Assembly: GCF_012221945.1 (NCBI RefSeq)
Contig: NZ_CP032549.1
Coordinates: forward strand, 1,736,001 to 1,800,000
Length of the DNA stretch: 64,000 bases
Direction of reading: 5' to 3'
From: Glutamicibacter mishrai
GTDB lineage: Bacteria > Actinomycetota > Actinomycetes > Actinomycetales > Micrococcaceae
Shown here: in pieces, positions 17,762-27,442 of the stretch
Layout of the letters: every line of letters begins with the position of its first letter
Position numbering within the stretch: the first letter of the stretch is position 1
Program-made: the position numbers and the translations under genes
The notes under the pieces: generated by a model
The model's database searches: none
The model's input: the letters and a program-made list of their open reading frames with translations, nothing else
What the model was told of the DNA's origin: nothing

Positions 17762-18353
17762 ATGGCGCCTCAGATGTCCCTAAGCGCTCCTTATAGCTTC
17801 AGGGGCGTTACATCGCCTCGAAGATCCACGTTCAGGGTCAAGTTTGGTTGCTCGTCCCGAGAGTAGCATCGCTGCCCGGGCTACCTATCTGTAGACGCTT
17901 ATATTCATGGGACTATATTGCCGCTGACTTCCATATGACCACTATGGCGGCTAGTTCCGGATGCTGTAGCAGCGAGTACTGTACCGAACTACCGCTGTTG
18001 CCTTAATATAGATGCGACTTCGCGGACTTCCTGCCAATCGCAGCGTTTTAGCCTCTCTTGAACTATGTGAGAGTTACAGCGCCTGCATGGCGGCTGTGGC
18101 GGGATCACTCCCCCGCTGAACCCGATGGCACAACACTCTAATTGCTGACGCCTTTTCATTCTCGAGAAGCCTGGCTCTGGTAGCTATTATCGCCACGCGT
18201 TTCCATGTCCCAGGTGTACAGAACACATGTCATCGATGGAGCACCTTGGACACTGACGACTTTGGTGCCTCTAACGGCGTTCGGTCTATGGCTTCTTCGT
18301 AAGCTAAGCTGCCTTATCCACTGAAGCACATTTGATTCTTGACTGTAGATGCT

Positions 18354-18369
18354 TGTTTCACGTGAAATT
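18354..18369. promoter_or_regulatory. parS-like site, 14 of 16 matches
   Basis: Matches the ParB-binding consensus TGTTTCACGTGAAACA except for the last two bases (TT). It lies 66 bases from an exact parS. Confidence 0.6.
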
Positions 18370-18419
18370 ATGAGTTTTCATCGCACTAACGAATAAATCT
18401 CGTCGCTCCACCCGGTAAC

Positions 18420-18435
18420 TGTTTCACGTGAAACA
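18420..18435. promoter_or_regulatory. parS, exact
   Basis: An exact TGTTTCACGTGAAACA palindrome, the bacterial ParB centromere site. It is the most distal exact site from parB, about 1.4 kb beyond its 3' end, within the gene-free tract. Confidence 0.95.
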
Positions 18436-19449
18436 TGCGCAACCGCTGCAATACCGTGGTGATCATACATCGGACCAAGATATTCGTCTTAGCTCTAGGA
18501 TGGCACACCTAGGTCAGGCCTCATTACGAATCAAAGAGTGCAACCCAAACCCCCTCCCCTATCGTGCCGCACCGGCCTGTTGGTCATGCGTCGCTGTCGG
18601 TGCTCTGCACGACGGGCGCAATCAACCTCAGTGAATACAGCCGGCGTCTTAGCACAAAGGTGCGATGAGACTACCACCTGAACGCCAAGCGCAGTGTTGA
18701 GGGCATCCCCGCGATCGATGGGCAGAAACTACCAGTATTTTGATGTACACGGTAAGCGGATTCAACACGACTCAATGAATGTCCTCCTGGATTGCAGGTA
18801 GAACCATCTAGTAGCCTATAGAGTTCGATAAACTAGGCCAGCTCTAAAAACATCGATATCTGAGGAGCTGAAGTCATTGGTGAGCGCTACGCCGCCACAA
18901 GGAACTCCCCGCTTCAACGAAGGCCCTCCTGTTTCCAAAATGACGCATGCCCCATCACATGAAGTAGCTGCCACAAGAAGGTAGCGACCAGGAATCCACG
19001 TAGGAGTCATAGATATCCAGACCTGGCGATGTGTACATCTCCGGCTCTCGATTATCTACATCCGCGTTTTGATACTTGAACTCGAAACCGCCGCTATTCG
19101 TTCGATGCTCTTCTGCCACTTTCAGTTGCGCCGCAATCCAGAGCTTTGATTCCTGTACTACAGGCGACTGATTAACGCCGGCGACATCTCAGATGCGCGT
19201 CCAATGCCCGAAACTGCCGACTGCCCAGCCAGCGGATATGCCTACTTCCTAATCTATCTACTTTTGTCCGTTGCCAGTCATCTGATCTAGGAACAGGTCC
19301 CGAACGTCATGTTGTGTACCAGTAGCGATTTACCGGCGTTGACTCCTCTTACCTCAGACTGCAATTTGAAAGCATCGAAGGCTGTTGACAGTCTTCAGTA
19401 GTCGCTGCTGTATCCACTCATTTCGACTCCCCTTACGCCCGTAATGCAG

Positions 19450-19465
19450 GGTTTCACGTGAAACA
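19450..19465. promoter_or_regulatory. parS, 15 of 16 matches
   Basis: GGTTTCACGTGAAACA differs from the consensus only in the first base, so ParB binding is very likely. Confidence 0.9.
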
Positions 19466-19776
19466 TGTACCTGGGCCTTCTTTGAACCAGATGCTCTGAA
19501 GAAGATCGCGGCACCATGTGGTGGCAATCCGGGGTTCAGAACCGATTTCGATATCGGCTGCGATGTTCCTTCTGTAGACCACGCGTCAACTGACGATTAC
19601 TGAGGCTCTACCCAATCTCCCAGAATCGCAGGGTTATGGGCCTACCTTGTGGTCCAGATTCATCTGTCTTGAAGCGATACCTCGACTCAGGTCAGCTACC
19701 CGACATCCGTTCCTTCGTTTGAATGGGGAACTCGCAAGTATTCGATACGCCGAAACTAATGTGGAATGCACACTCT

Positions 19777-19792
19777 GGTTGCACGTGAAACA
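19777..19792. promoter_or_regulatory. parS-like site, 14 of 16 matches
   Basis: GGTTGCACGTGAAACA has one changed base within the core half-site and one at the edge, so binding is likely weaker. It lies 24 bases before the exact parS in the parB terminator. Confidence 0.6.
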
Positions 19793-19804
19793 TCTGAGAA
19801 TGCA

Positions 19805-19842
19805 AAAATGGCGCATGTTTCACGTGAAACATGCGCCATTTT
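19805..19842 (-). terminator. parB terminator hairpin with an exact parS as its upper stem
   Basis: A perfect 38-bp palindrome whose centre is an exact parS (19816-19831). It lies 11 bases beyond the parB stop codon. On the minus-strand RNA the stem is followed by U residues, which fits a rho-independent terminator. In DNA form the same bases are a ParB site. The flanking arms add the pairs GGCGCA/TGCGCC and AAAAT/ATTTT. Confidence 0.85.
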
Positions 19843-19852
19843 GAAAGATCCC

Positions 19853-21067
19853 TTACTGCATCATATTGGGATCAATGACCTGCATGATCCTGTTGAGGTC
19901 CTCAACGGAAGCGAACTCGATGCTTACTTTGCCCTTTCGGGAACCAAGCTGAATCTTTACATTCGTATCCAAGCGATCTGCCAAAGATGTCGCCAGGAAG
20001 TCGAGTCTCTCATTTCGTTGAGTCTCTCTGGTCTTCTTTGCGGGCTTCTTCGGCTTATCGTCGCTAAGAGCTACGGCCTCTTCGGTCGCGCGTACTGAAA
20101 GTCCTTCATTAATGATTCGCTGAGCCAACTGCTCGATAGCTTCGTTATTAGACAGTCCCAACAGAGCTCGAGCGTGTCCTGCCGATAGAACACCGGCCGC
20201 GACACGACGCTGCACCAGAGGTGGGAGCTTCATGAGACGAATCGTATTCGAGATTTGAGACCTTGAACGGCCGATCCGGTCGGAAAGTACCTCTTGAGTA
20301 CAGTTGAATTCTTCAAGAAGCTGCTGATAAGCGGCTGCTTCTTCGAGTGGGTTCAGCTGCGAGCGGTGCAGATTCTCAAGAAGAGCATCACGCAGAAGGT
20401 CGGTATCCTGCGTATCGCGAATGATCGCAGGGATCGTTTCGAGACCAGCGGCCTGGGTCGCGCGCCAACGACGTTCACCCATGACGAGTTCATATGGTGC
20501 ATCATCGGCCTCGCGTGATGGCCGAACAACAATTGGCTGCAGCAATCCAATTTCTCGAATGGAGTGGATGAGTTCATCCATATGCTCCTGGTCGAAATTG
20601 GTACGTGGCTGCTTCCGGTTCGGATGAATCAGCTTGACGTCAAGCTCGGCGAACTGCGCACCGGGTACTTCTACCAAACCCGTTGCGTTATCAGTCTCTG
20701 AGGTAGCTTTACTGTCCTGAGGCGTTGAACTCTTGGCAGGTTTAACTGGCTCAGTCGGCTTGGTTTCTGGCTTATCCTCTACTGCAGGCTTTGAGCCAAG
20801 GGTTGTATTGAGGCCGGGCATTGTTGCTCGAGGACGCTTCGTCGACTTGCTTGTGGACGCAGCTGGCTTCGGTGCTGCGGACTTACGCCCTGGTTCGAAG
20901 AACATGTCCACAGGTCGGGCAGCTTTAGGCTTTGAGGTACTTTGCTTAACTTCTGGCTTAGCTGTTTCACGTGAAACATCGACAGTATCTTCTGCTGCCT
21001 CGGTAACCGGTGAACTCGAGATCAGAGCACCCAGCCCCCGGCCTAGCCCACGCTTCTTCTCTGCCAT
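19853..21067 (-). CDS. parB: chromosome partitioning protein ParB
   Basis: A CTP-dependent DNA clamp that loads at parS and segregates the origin. The first 130 residues are a low-complexity linker rich in Pro, Lys and Ser. The ParB core begins at LIHPNRKQPRTNF (about residue 150) and includes the arginine patch GERRWRA (about 202-208) and the helix-turn-helix around LSDRIGRSRSQISN (about 266). The C-terminal dimerisation domain ends the 404-residue chain. An exact parS (20963-20978) lies inside the coding sequence and encodes VSRET. parA lies upstream with a 193-base gap, which is unusually wide for this pair. Confidence 0.97.
   Translation of the reverse strand: MAEKKRGLGRGLGALISSSPVTEAAEDTVDVSRETAKPEVKQSTSKPKAARPVDMFFEPGRKSAAPKPAASTSKSTKRPRATMPGLNTTLGSKPAVEDKPETKPTEPVKPAKSSTPQDSKATSETDNATGLVEVPGAQFAELDVKLIHPNRKQPRTNFDQEHMDELIHSIREIGLLQPIVVRPSREADDAPYELVMGERRWRATQAAGLETIPAIIRDTQDTDLLRDALLENLHRSQLNPLEEAAAYQQLLEEFNCTQEVLSDRIGRSRSQISNTIRLMKLPPLVQRRVAAGVLSAGHARALLGLSNNEAIEQLAQRIINEGLSVRATEEAVALSDDKPKKPAKKTRETQRNERLDFLATSLADRLDTNVKIQLGSRKGKVSIEFASVEDLNRIMQVIDPNMMQ
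20963..20978. promoter_or_regulatory. parS within parB, exact
   Basis: An exact TGTTTCACGTGAAACA inside parB, in the codons for the N-terminal linker (VSRET). It is a coding-sequence centromere site. Confidence 0.95.
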
Positions 21068-21260
21068 GTTAATTGCACGCCCTTTCGTCCGAACATTCAG
21101 CCCGAGACTAGTCTACTGTTTTAAGACATCGAACCGGGGATGCGCAGGGAAAGATAGCATCGGTGTTGCTCACCCTGAGTAAAAGTTGAATCATTCCGAA
21201 TAAAACAAAGATTTCCACATGTAGAAAGTCTTTGATTCGCTGGGATTCAACAAACTGAAG

Positions 21261-22184
21261 CTATGCTCCGCGTTCGGCCATTTCATAGGCTGCTTCAGTG
21301 TATGAAAGAGCTCCGGTCGAGTTCGGATCATAGGTAATCACAGTCTGCTGGTAACTTGGAGCTTCAGAGATGCGTACCGATCGAGGAATGACAGCGTTGA
21401 GCACCTGCTCAGGGAAGTGCTCACGTACCTCATTTGCGACCTGGGCTGCCAGCTTGGTCCGTCCGTCGTACATCGTCAGCAGGATTGTGGAAACCGTAAG
21501 CTTTGAGTTCAGGTGCTTCTGAATCATCTCGATATTCTTCAGGAGTTGGCTCAAGCCCTCGAGGGCGTAGTACTCACACTGAATCGGAATCAGAACCTCA
21601 CGGGCTGCGACAAAGGCATTGACGGTGAGAAGGCCAAGGCTTGGTGGGCAGTCGATGAAAACGTAGTCCAGACGTGGCAGACCTTCGCACTGGCGTGTAC
21701 GCGCATAATCATCAAGTGCACGCTGCAGTCGCTGCTCACGAGCCACCAGAGAGACAAGTTCGATCTCGGCACCAGCCAGGTGGATGGTAGCCGGCGCAAC
21801 CTGGAGCGTTGGCAGGTCTGGGCAAGTTGCAACAACATCAGACAACGGAAGATCGTTGATAAGCACGTCGTAGATGCTATCGACTTCGGAATGATGCTCA
21901 ATGCCCAAAGCAGTAGATGCATTGCCCTGCGGATCAATATCGATAACCAAAACGTTCAAGCCGCCCTTGGCCAGCGCGGCTGCCAAGTTGACGGTGGTGG
22001 TCGTCTTACCGACGCCACCCTTTTGGTTTGAAATTGTGAAATAGCGGGTCTTCTCGGGAGCTGGCACCGTTCGGGCCTCCAAAGCTTCGCGACGACGATG
22101 TTCGCTAGCTATCTGCGTAGCCAGTGGCGAGGACGAGTCACTGAAGTCAAAAGCACTATCCGACGAGCTCTTAGTCTTGGACAC
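21261..22184 (-). CDS. parA: chromosome partitioning ATPase ParA
   Basis: A Walker-type ATPase that moves ParB-parS complexes. The deviant Walker A motif KGGVGKTTT (about residues 59-67) follows FTISNQ, and the Walker B stretch DYVFIDCPPSLG is near 165. GTG 22184 is chosen because AGGAGG lies ten bases upstream; the longer reading from 22220 adds 12 residues with no ribosome-binding site. The product is then 307 residues. An exact parS lies between this start and rsmG, so ParB bound there could affect parA transcription. Confidence 0.95.
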   Translation of the reverse strand: MSKTKSSSDSAFDFSDSSSPLATQIASEHRRREALEARTVPAPEKTRYFTISNQKGGVGKTTTTVNLAAALAKGGLNVLVIDIDPQGNASTALGIEHHSEVDSIYDVLINDLPLSDVVATCPDLPTLQVAPATIHLAGAEIELVSLVAREQRLQRALDDYARTRQCEGLPRLDYVFIDCPPSLGLLTVNAFVAAREVLIPIQCEYYALEGLSQLLKNIEMIQKHLNSKLTVSTILLTMYDGRTKLAAQVANEVREHFPEQVLNAVIPRSVRISEAPSYQQTVITYDPNSTGALSYTEAAYEMAERGA

Positions 22185-22240
22185 AGGTAAAACTCCTCCT
22201 CGTGAATTAGTGAAACCCATATTGATGGCTTCACCGACAA

Positions 22241-22256
22241 TGTTTCACGTGAAACA
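22241..22256. promoter_or_regulatory. parS upstream of parA, exact
   Basis: An exact TGTTTCACGTGAAACA, extended to a 20-bp palindrome (22239-22258), in the 176-base gap between rsmG and the parA start. The position is suitable for autoregulation of parAB as well as segregation. Confidence 0.95.
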
Positions 22257-22360
22257 TTCAAAACAAGTTATTAGGTTTGCCAAGCGACTTCGATCGGCAG
22301 ATCTCTGCAAAATGAAGTCGCCGGCAAACCCAGAACTATTTAACAGACTATCGCGTTGTG

Positions 22361-23002
22361 CTAGCCAACCTTAATGCGAACCACCGTAGTAGGCTCCGCG
22401 AGGAAATCTTCACCGACAGTCAAGACTTCAGTTTCTTTGCCCCCGAGCTTGCGAATGGCCTTCGAGGCCTTGTCGATCTCTTCAGCAGCCGAACGGCCCT
22501 TGATGGCGATAAGCTCGCCCTGACCGTGCAGCAGTGGGATGGTAAGGCCAGCCAGGTTGGTCAATGCCGATACAGCGCGTGCGGTGACGTAGCGAGCATT
22601 TACGGCATCGACCATCTGCTCCGCGCGTCCGCGCATGACGGTCACGTTATCCAAGCCGAGGTCATCGATAACCTCGGAGAGCCAGATGCAGCGGCGTTCC
22701 AAGGGCTCGATAAGGGTGAGCTTCAGATCCGGACGCGCGATGGCCAGGCAGAGGCCTGGCAGGCCCGCTCCAGAGCCTACGTCGGCTACCTCGACGTCAC
22801 GCTCCATGACAGACTCGATGACCGCGCAGTTGAGCACGTGACGCGACCACAAGCGTGGAACTTCACGAGGACCGAGCAGCCCGCGTTCAATGCCTGAGGT
22901 AGCCAGATGCTGAACGTAGCGCTTGGCTAGATCCAGGCGGTCACCGAAGATCTTCTCGGCGGCCAGGGTCTCTTCTGCAGTAAGGCTGAGATCCTCAGTC
23001 AT
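22361..23002 (-). CDS. rsmG: 16S rRNA (guanine527-N7) methyltransferase
   Basis: A SAM-dependent methyltransferase for G527 of 16S rRNA; loss gives low-level streptomycin resistance in other bacteria. The SAM-binding motif ADVGSGAGLPGL lies near residue 73, followed by LTLIEPLERRCIWL and later VTARAVS. The length of 213 residues is normal. It is the sixth gene of the minus-strand run from rpmH, and a 46-base gap separates it from jag. Confidence 0.95.
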   Translation of the reverse strand: MTEDLSLTAEETLAAEKIFGDRLDLAKRYVQHLATSGIERGLLGPREVPRLWSRHVLNCAVIESVMERDVEVADVGSGAGLPGLCLAIARPDLKLTLIEPLERRCIWLSEVIDDLGLDNVTVMRGRAEQMVDAVNARYVTARAVSALTNLAGLTIPLLHGQGELIAIKGRSAAEEIDKASKAIRKLGGKETEVLTVGEDFLAEPTTVVRIKVG

Positions 23003-23048
23003 GGTCTTGGTCCTTTAGGTCGATCAGCACGCGGCTGCGTATTGTTGC

Positions 23049-23576
23049 TTAGCTGTCCACTACCGAGATAACGATATGGCGTCGAGTTGATTCGCCTTCG
23101 GATTCCGAATGCAGTCCTGCTTCGGCGATCACGTCGTGCACGAGCTTGCGCTCGTAGGCGCTCATTGGTTCCAAATGGACTTTTTCACCGGTCTCGCGGG
23201 CACTGGCAATGGCGTCCTCGGCCAGCTTTTTGAGCTGCTCGGCACGGTCTGCGCGGTAGCCTGCGATGTCCAGGATCAAGCGTGAACGCTCACCGGTGGC
23301 AGTAAGGACTGCCAGTCGGGTCAGCTCCTGAAGCGCGTCCAGGATCTCACCGTTCTCGCCCACCAGGCTATCCAAGGAGGTGTTTTCATCCTCGGTCACG
23401 ATGGAGATGTAGGTGCGTCCACCGCGGATTTCGATGTCGATGTCGCCGTCGAGATCGGCAATATCAAGAAGCTCTTCAAGGTAGTCTGCAGCGACTTCGC
23501 CCTCGTCTAGTACCTCTTGCTCATCGTCGATCTGAGCTTCAAGCTCGGGTGCGTCGATATTCTCAGTTGCAGTCAT
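23049..23576 (-). CDS. jag: KH/R3H RNA-binding protein Jag (KhpB)
   Basis: A single-stranded nucleic-acid-binding protein of 175 residues found beside yidC in many bacteria and implicated in cell-elongation control. The first 35 residues are acidic. The KH domain includes SLVGENGEILDALQ near 70, and the R3H domain is LEPMSAYERKLVHDVI near 136. The start lies two bases after the yidC stop codon, so the two are translationally coupled. An RNA-binding partner such as KhpA is not in this window. Confidence 0.92.
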   Translation of the reverse strand: MTATENIDAPELEAQIDDEQEVLDEGEVAADYLEELLDIADLDGDIDIEIRGGRTYISIVTEDENTSLDSLVGENGEILDALQELTRLAVLTATGERSRLILDIAGYRADRAEQLKKLAEDAIASARETGEKVHLEPMSAYERKLVHDVIAEAGLHSESEGESTRRHIVISVVDS

Positions 23577-23578
23577 CG

Positions 23579-24553
23579 CTACTTCTTCTTCCGGCGGTTA
23601 TTACGCTTTGGCTGTTCGCGCTGGCCCTTGGCAGCCTGCTTTGCGGCTTCTTCTGCAGCGGCAGCTGCATCTTCCTTCTTGACGCCTACAGGAGGCAGGC
23701 CCTTGGCTGCACGGCGAGCATTCAGCTCACGCTCTGCTTCCGAACCTGGGGTTGGGTTGTTGCGGATAACCCAGAATTGCTGGCCCAAAGTCCACAGGTT
23801 GGTTGCGGTCCAGTAAATCAGAACACCAACTGGGAAGTTGATGCCACCGATGCCGAAGACCAAAGGCAGGATGTACAGCATCATCTTCTGCTGCTGCATG
23901 AACGGGCCCTCGAGGGCTTCCTTGCTCATGTTCTTGGTCATCAGCTGGCGTTGGGTGAAGAACTGTGATGCAGTCATCGCCAGGATCATGACCACGGCAA
24001 CGATGATGACGGCCCAATTCATTGAGCCAGAGTTAATGGTTCCGAGGAAGGTCTCGGACAGCGGAGCGCCGAAGATCTGCGCATTATCGAAGCTGCGAAT
24101 GTTCTCTACGGACAACGCACCAACGGACTGGCCGTTCTCGCTGGCGTGGGATGCGTTGTTCAATACGCGGAACAGCGCAAAGAAGAACGGCATCTGGATC
24201 AGCAGCGGAAGGCATGAAGACAGAGGGTTGGTCTTATGCTTCTTGAACAGCTCCTGCTGCTCCTGAACCATAGCCTGACGCGACATCTGGTCGGTCTTGC
24301 CTTTGTACTTAGCCTGCAGCTTGCGAAGGTCGGGCTGAAGTGCCTGCATGGCGCGCTGCGACTTGATCTGCTTGACGAAGACCGGAATCAGCAGGGTACG
24401 GATCAGCAGCACAAGGAAGATGATCGACAGGGTCCAGGTAACGCCTGACCCTTCATCCATCCCAATCCGGGTGAACAGTTCGTGGAAAGCCCACAAAACC
24501 CACGACACCGCATATGTAAACGGAGTCAATATCGTGTCTAGGAAGTTGTTCAT
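23579..24553 (-). CDS. yidC: membrane protein insertase YidC
   Basis: Inserts and folds membrane proteins, alone or with Sec. About five hydrophobic segments are visible, with the actinobacterial short periplasmic loop. The cytoplasmic loop contains KYKGKTDQMSRQAM and is followed by LPLLIQMPFFFALF. The C-terminal tail is basic (QREQPKRNNRRKKK), as expected for ribosome binding. The 324-residue protein starts within the TGATG overlap of yidD, so the two reading frames are coupled. A second YidC-type insertase, if present, is outside the window. Confidence 0.96.
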   Translation of the reverse strand: MNNFLDTILTPFTYAVSWVLWAFHELFTRIGMDEGSGVTWTLSIIFLVLLIRTLLIPVFVKQIKSQRAMQALQPDLRKLQAKYKGKTDQMSRQAMVQEQQELFKKHKTNPLSSCLPLLIQMPFFFALFRVLNNASHASENGQSVGALSVENIRSFDNAQIFGAPLSETFLGTINSGSMNWAVIIVAVVMILAMTASQFFTQRQLMTKNMSKEALEGPFMQQQKMMLYILPLVFGIGGINFPVGVLIYWTATNLWTLGQQFWVIRNNPTPGSEAERELNARRAAKGLPPVGVKKEDAAAAAEEAAKQAAKGQREQPKRNNRRKKK

Positions 24554-24930
24554 CAGTGGTCGAGCTCCTTGCGGCCGCTATCCGCGGCGTCTTCATCGTC
24601 GGGAATCACAGGATGATTCAGAACTATGATCCTCGGCAGTTTGCCTTCTGGCCAAATCCTTGGTCCCTCGGGAACATGATCGACGCCTCCGTGAGACCAC
24701 GGATTGCACCGAAGGATACGCCAAGTGGTCAGTCCGGCACCCTTAATAACACCGTGCTGAGTCACTGCTTCGAGCCCATAGGCAGAACAGCTAGGAAAGT
24801 ATCGGCATACATCGCCATAAAGCGGCGAGATGATTTTTCGGTAAATCTTGAGCAACCCGATAACTATGTTGCGTGGAATGTCGATGATGAACCACAAAAC
24901 ACCGGTCCGGGGAGCAGAGTCCTTACGCAT
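24553..24930 (-). CDS. yidD: membrane protein insertion efficiency factor YidD
   Basis: A small membrane-associated protein that helps YidC-dependent insertion. The family core is complete: [20 protein letters not shown] at about residues 30-49, then YGLEAV and [10 protein letters not shown]. The open frame could begin 23 codons earlier, but ATG 24930 overlaps the rnpA stop as TGATG and gives the usual N-terminus. The predicted length is 125 residues, slightly long because of an acidic C-terminal tail ([10 protein letters not shown]). Confidence 0.93.
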   Translation of the reverse strand: MRKDSAPRTGVLWFIIDIPRNIVIGLLKIYRKIISPLYGDVCRYFPSCSAYGLEAVTQHGVIKGAGLTTWRILRCNPWSHGGVDHVPEGPRIWPEGKLPRIIVLNHPVIPDDEDAADSGRKELDH

Positions 24931-25283
24931 CAGCGATCCTCGAGCTTCCGTAACGCAGCTGAAAATGATGCGTTTATCTGGGAACGAAGTTCTTCCCACG
25001 AAAGTTCCGCGGCGCCTGGAAGCGCCCGCACGACAATGTCGACATCGCCATCCACGCGCCGAAGCTCGTGGGCGATTTCTCGCATTCGTCGTTTAGCGAG
25101 GTTCCTTTTAACGGCGATACCTACAGCCTTGGAAACTATGAATCCAAACCGGTCCCCGGCAAACTCATCGGTGTGGCGACGGCGTGCATATAGCACGACG
25201 TTCCGGCGTCCGCTTCGGACGCCGGAACGTACTGTGGCTGTAAGATCCTGCGCTAGGCGCAGTCGCTGATTCTTTGGCAACAT
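24930..25283 (-). CDS. rnpA: ribonuclease P protein component
   Basis: The protein subunit of RNase P, which processes the 5' ends of tRNA precursors with its RNA partner. The protein has 117 residues and carries the conserved block [20 protein letters not shown] near residue 50. The N-terminus [19 protein letters not shown] is typical. It is located between rpmH and yidD, the universal order. The stop overlaps the yidD start by a single base. The ribosome-binding site is weak, which fits coupling to rpmH transcription. Confidence 0.95.
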   Translation of the reverse strand: MLPKNQRLRLAQDLTATVRSGVRSGRRNVVLYARRRHTDEFAGDRFGFIVSKAVGIAVKRNLAKRRMREIAHELRRVDGDVDIVVRALPGAAELSWEELRSQINASFSAALRKLEDR

Positions 25284-25347
25284 GTTTTTTGACCAGCTCT
25301 TTAGTTGAGCTCGTTGAAATCATGAAGCCAACAGCTGATTAGCAAAT

Positions 25348-25485
25348 TTATGCTGAGAGTTCGGAACGGCCCTTGCCGCGACGTGCCGAAAGGATGGCAC
25401 GACCTGCACGGGTACGCATACGAAGACGGAAACCGTGCTTCTTCGAACGACGACGGTTGTTAGGCTGAAAAGTCCGCTTGCTCAC
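25348..25485 (-). CDS. rpmH: 50S ribosomal protein L34
   Basis: A 45-residue, highly basic ribosomal protein starting at GTG 25485. The sequence begins [19 protein letters not shown] after the start residue and ends GKGRSELSA, which matches L34 over its full length. It is the first gene of the minus-strand rnpA-yidD-yidC-jag-rsmG-parAB run and is divergent from dnaA, with the 517-base intergenic region between them. Confidence 0.97.
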   Translation of the reverse strand: MSKRTFQPNNRRRSKKHGFRLRMRTRAGRAILSARRGKGRSELSA

Positions 25486-26002
25486 GGTGACACTCCAAGA
25501 CGATCTAGATGATGCGTTCTTCCCGTTGACTAGCTAGCTCGATAACAACAGGTTGACGCTCGTACTTTTTATAATATGTGCGTTATTTGCGGGCTCTTCG
25601 AAAATGAGCAAGTCGCAAAATGAAGCACACAGGACTGAATAACAATAGAAAAATGCGCGCCATAGGTCAAATTGGCGCGGAAGTACTGCCAACGACTGCG
25701 AACAGAAGAGTTGGCCTGTGAATAATCTACCTCAAACTTGTGGATTACTTCCTTCCAGAAGGAAAGAAAGTTCACATATTTACAAGAAACCGCTAGTCAT
25801 CTCCCAGCTTAAAACGCACATTTTCAAGGGAAAACCCGTTTTCCACACCTTTAGGGCCAACTTTTTCCACCAAGCTGTGCATAACTGTGTGGATGGTGGA
25901 TAGAATCAATGGAGACGTCGTCCAAAAAACGGCGTTTTCGAGCCTTGAAAACAGGTTTCGTGTGACCAACATTGCATTTTTGACGAGAGTGGGGCGCCCT
26001 TA
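25486..26002. other. rpmH-dnaA intergenic region with degenerate DnaA boxes
   Basis: This 517-base gap holds DnaA-box-like sites on the minus strand: TGTGAATAA (25717-25725), TGTGGATTA (25739-25747), TGTGCATAA (25876-25884) and TGTGGATGG (25888-25896). None is an exact TTATCCACA. It must also contain the divergent rpmH and dnaA promoters, which I could not place. The gap is AT-rich in its middle, so it may form one half of the origin or autoregulate dnaA. Confidence 0.65.
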
Positions 26003-27442
26003 GTGAGCAGCGACGAGACCAATAGCATTGGTAGCTCCTGGCGTCAGGTCATTCGCAAGATCGAGGACGATGATCGAGTCAAAGCGCGCTACCGTGCCTT
26101 CGTGTCGTTGGCCAAGCCTCAAGGGCTGATCGGTACGACCCTGCTCGTGGCAGTCCCTAACGACCTGACCCGCGACATTTTGCAGACCCAGCTGCGTGAA
26201 CCGCTGGATGAAGCGTTGCGCGAAGTATTCCAGGATGACATTCGTTGTGCGGTGAGTGTCGATCTGTCGCTCTCGGACGAAATGGATGAAGAAGTTCCCG
26301 AGGCCAGCGCACCAGCACCTGCGGCGGCCCCTGCGGTAACCGAAACTCCCGGCCCACGGCCGCAGCCGGCTCCGCAGCCTACTCCCCCGTCGAATTCCCA
26401 AGAATTCGGACGACTGAATCCGAAGTACATTTTCGATACGTTCGTGATTGGCTCATCGAACCGTTTCGCCCACGCGGCCGCCGTCGCTGTCGCTGAAGCA
26501 CCTGCCAAGGCGTATAACCCGCTATTCATCTATGGTGATTCCGGGCTGGGCAAGACCCACTTGCTCCATGCCATCGGCCACTACGCGCGGCACCTCTACA
26601 AAGGCATCCGCGTCCGCTACGTCAACTCTGAAGAATTCACCAACGACTTCATCAACTCCATCCGTGATGACGAGGGCGCCAGCTTCAAGCAGACCTATCG
26701 CAACGTCGATATCCTGCTCATTGACGATATCCAGTTCTTGGCGAACAAGGACGCGACCCAGGAAGAGTTTTTCCATACCTTCAACGCGCTGCACAACCAC
26801 AACAAGCAGGTTGTGATCACTTCGGATCTTCCTCCGAAGCAGCTGCAAGGCTTTGAGGACCGTATGCGTTCCCGCTTCGAGTGGGGCCTGCTCACCGATA
26901 TCCAGCCACCAGAACTCGAAACACGTATCGCCATTCTGCGCAAGAAGGCCGATGCGGAAAATCTCTCGGCGCCAGGCGACGTCATGGAATACATCGCTTC
27001 ACGCATCTCCACCAACATCCGTGAACTCGAAGGCGCTTTGATCCGAGTCACCGCGTTCGCTTCCCTGAATAATCAGCCGGTTGATCTGGCCCTGGCCGAA
27101 ACCGTACTCAAGGACTTGATCAGCGAGGACGGCGCCCAGGAGATCACTCCGTCGACAATCATCAAACAGACTGCTGAGTACTTCGGGCTGTCCATCGATG
27201 AGCTGAACAGCAAGTCGCGAACCCGAACTCTGGTCACTGCTCGCCAGATTGCCATGTACCTTTTGCGTGAGCTTACCGACATGTCGCTGCCGAAGATCGG
27301 TGCCGAGCTCGGTGGACGCGACCACACCACCGTGATTCACGCAGATCGCAAGATCCGTGAGCTCATGGCGGAACGTCGAGCGATCTTTAACCAAGTCACC
27401 GAGCTAACCAACCGCATCAAGCAGAGCCAGCGGGAGCACTAA
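26003..27442 (+). CDS. dnaA: chromosomal replication initiator DnaA
   Basis: An AAA+ initiator that binds DnaA boxes and opens the origin. Domain I covers residues 1-90, followed by a Pro/Ala-rich linker (domain II). Domain III starts at [13 protein letters not shown] and has Walker [10 protein letters not shown] (about 178-186) and Walker B LLIDDIQF near 242. Domain IV carries the box-binding signature [15 protein letters not shown] near 436-450. The length of 479 residues is typical for actinobacteria. The start is GTG 26003. Confidence 0.97.
   Translation: MSSDETNSIGSSWRQVIRKIEDDDRVKARYRAFVSLAKPQGLIGTTLLVAVPNDLTRDILQTQLREPLDEALREVFQDDIRCAVSVDLSLSDEMDEEVPEASAPAPAAAPAVTETPGPRPQPAPQPTPPSNSQEFGRLNPKYIFDTFVIGSSNRFAHAAAVAVAEAPAKAYNPLFIYGDSGLGKTHLLHAIGHYARHLYKGIRVRYVNSEEFTNDFINSIRDDEGASFKQTYRNVDILLIDDIQFLANKDATQEEFFHTFNALHNHNKQVVITSDLPPKQLQGFEDRMRSRFEWGLLTDIQPPELETRIAILRKKADAENLSAPGDVMEYIASRISTNIRELEGALIRVTAFASLNNQPVDLALAETVLKDLISEDGAQEITPSTIIKQTAEYFGLSIDELNSKSRTRTLVTARQIAMYLLRELTDMSLPKIGAELGGRDHTTVIHADRKIRELMAERRAIFNQVTELTNRIKQSQREH

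Larger units (their letters stand above)
16422..19804. other. 3.4-kb tract without a convincing gene
   Basis: No ORF here has a credible start site, protein-like composition or recognisable motif; the longest open frames (about 130-147 codons) look like chance. Three lines that I counted by hand gave 43, 58 and 52 percent G+C, below the flanking genes. The tract holds several parS-like sites towards its parB end and a hairpin cluster at 17644-17761. In Mycobacterium the same interval carries cwlM and Rv3916c. Decayed genes, a centromere-like spacer or untranslated RNA genes are all possible. Confidence 0.6.

Noticed and set aside
16693..17783. Open frames of about 116-147 codons in the gene-free tract
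   Set aside because: No ribosome-binding sites, no motif, and many rare combinations of Cys, His and Pro; the overlapping frames on both strands are equally long, as expected by chance.
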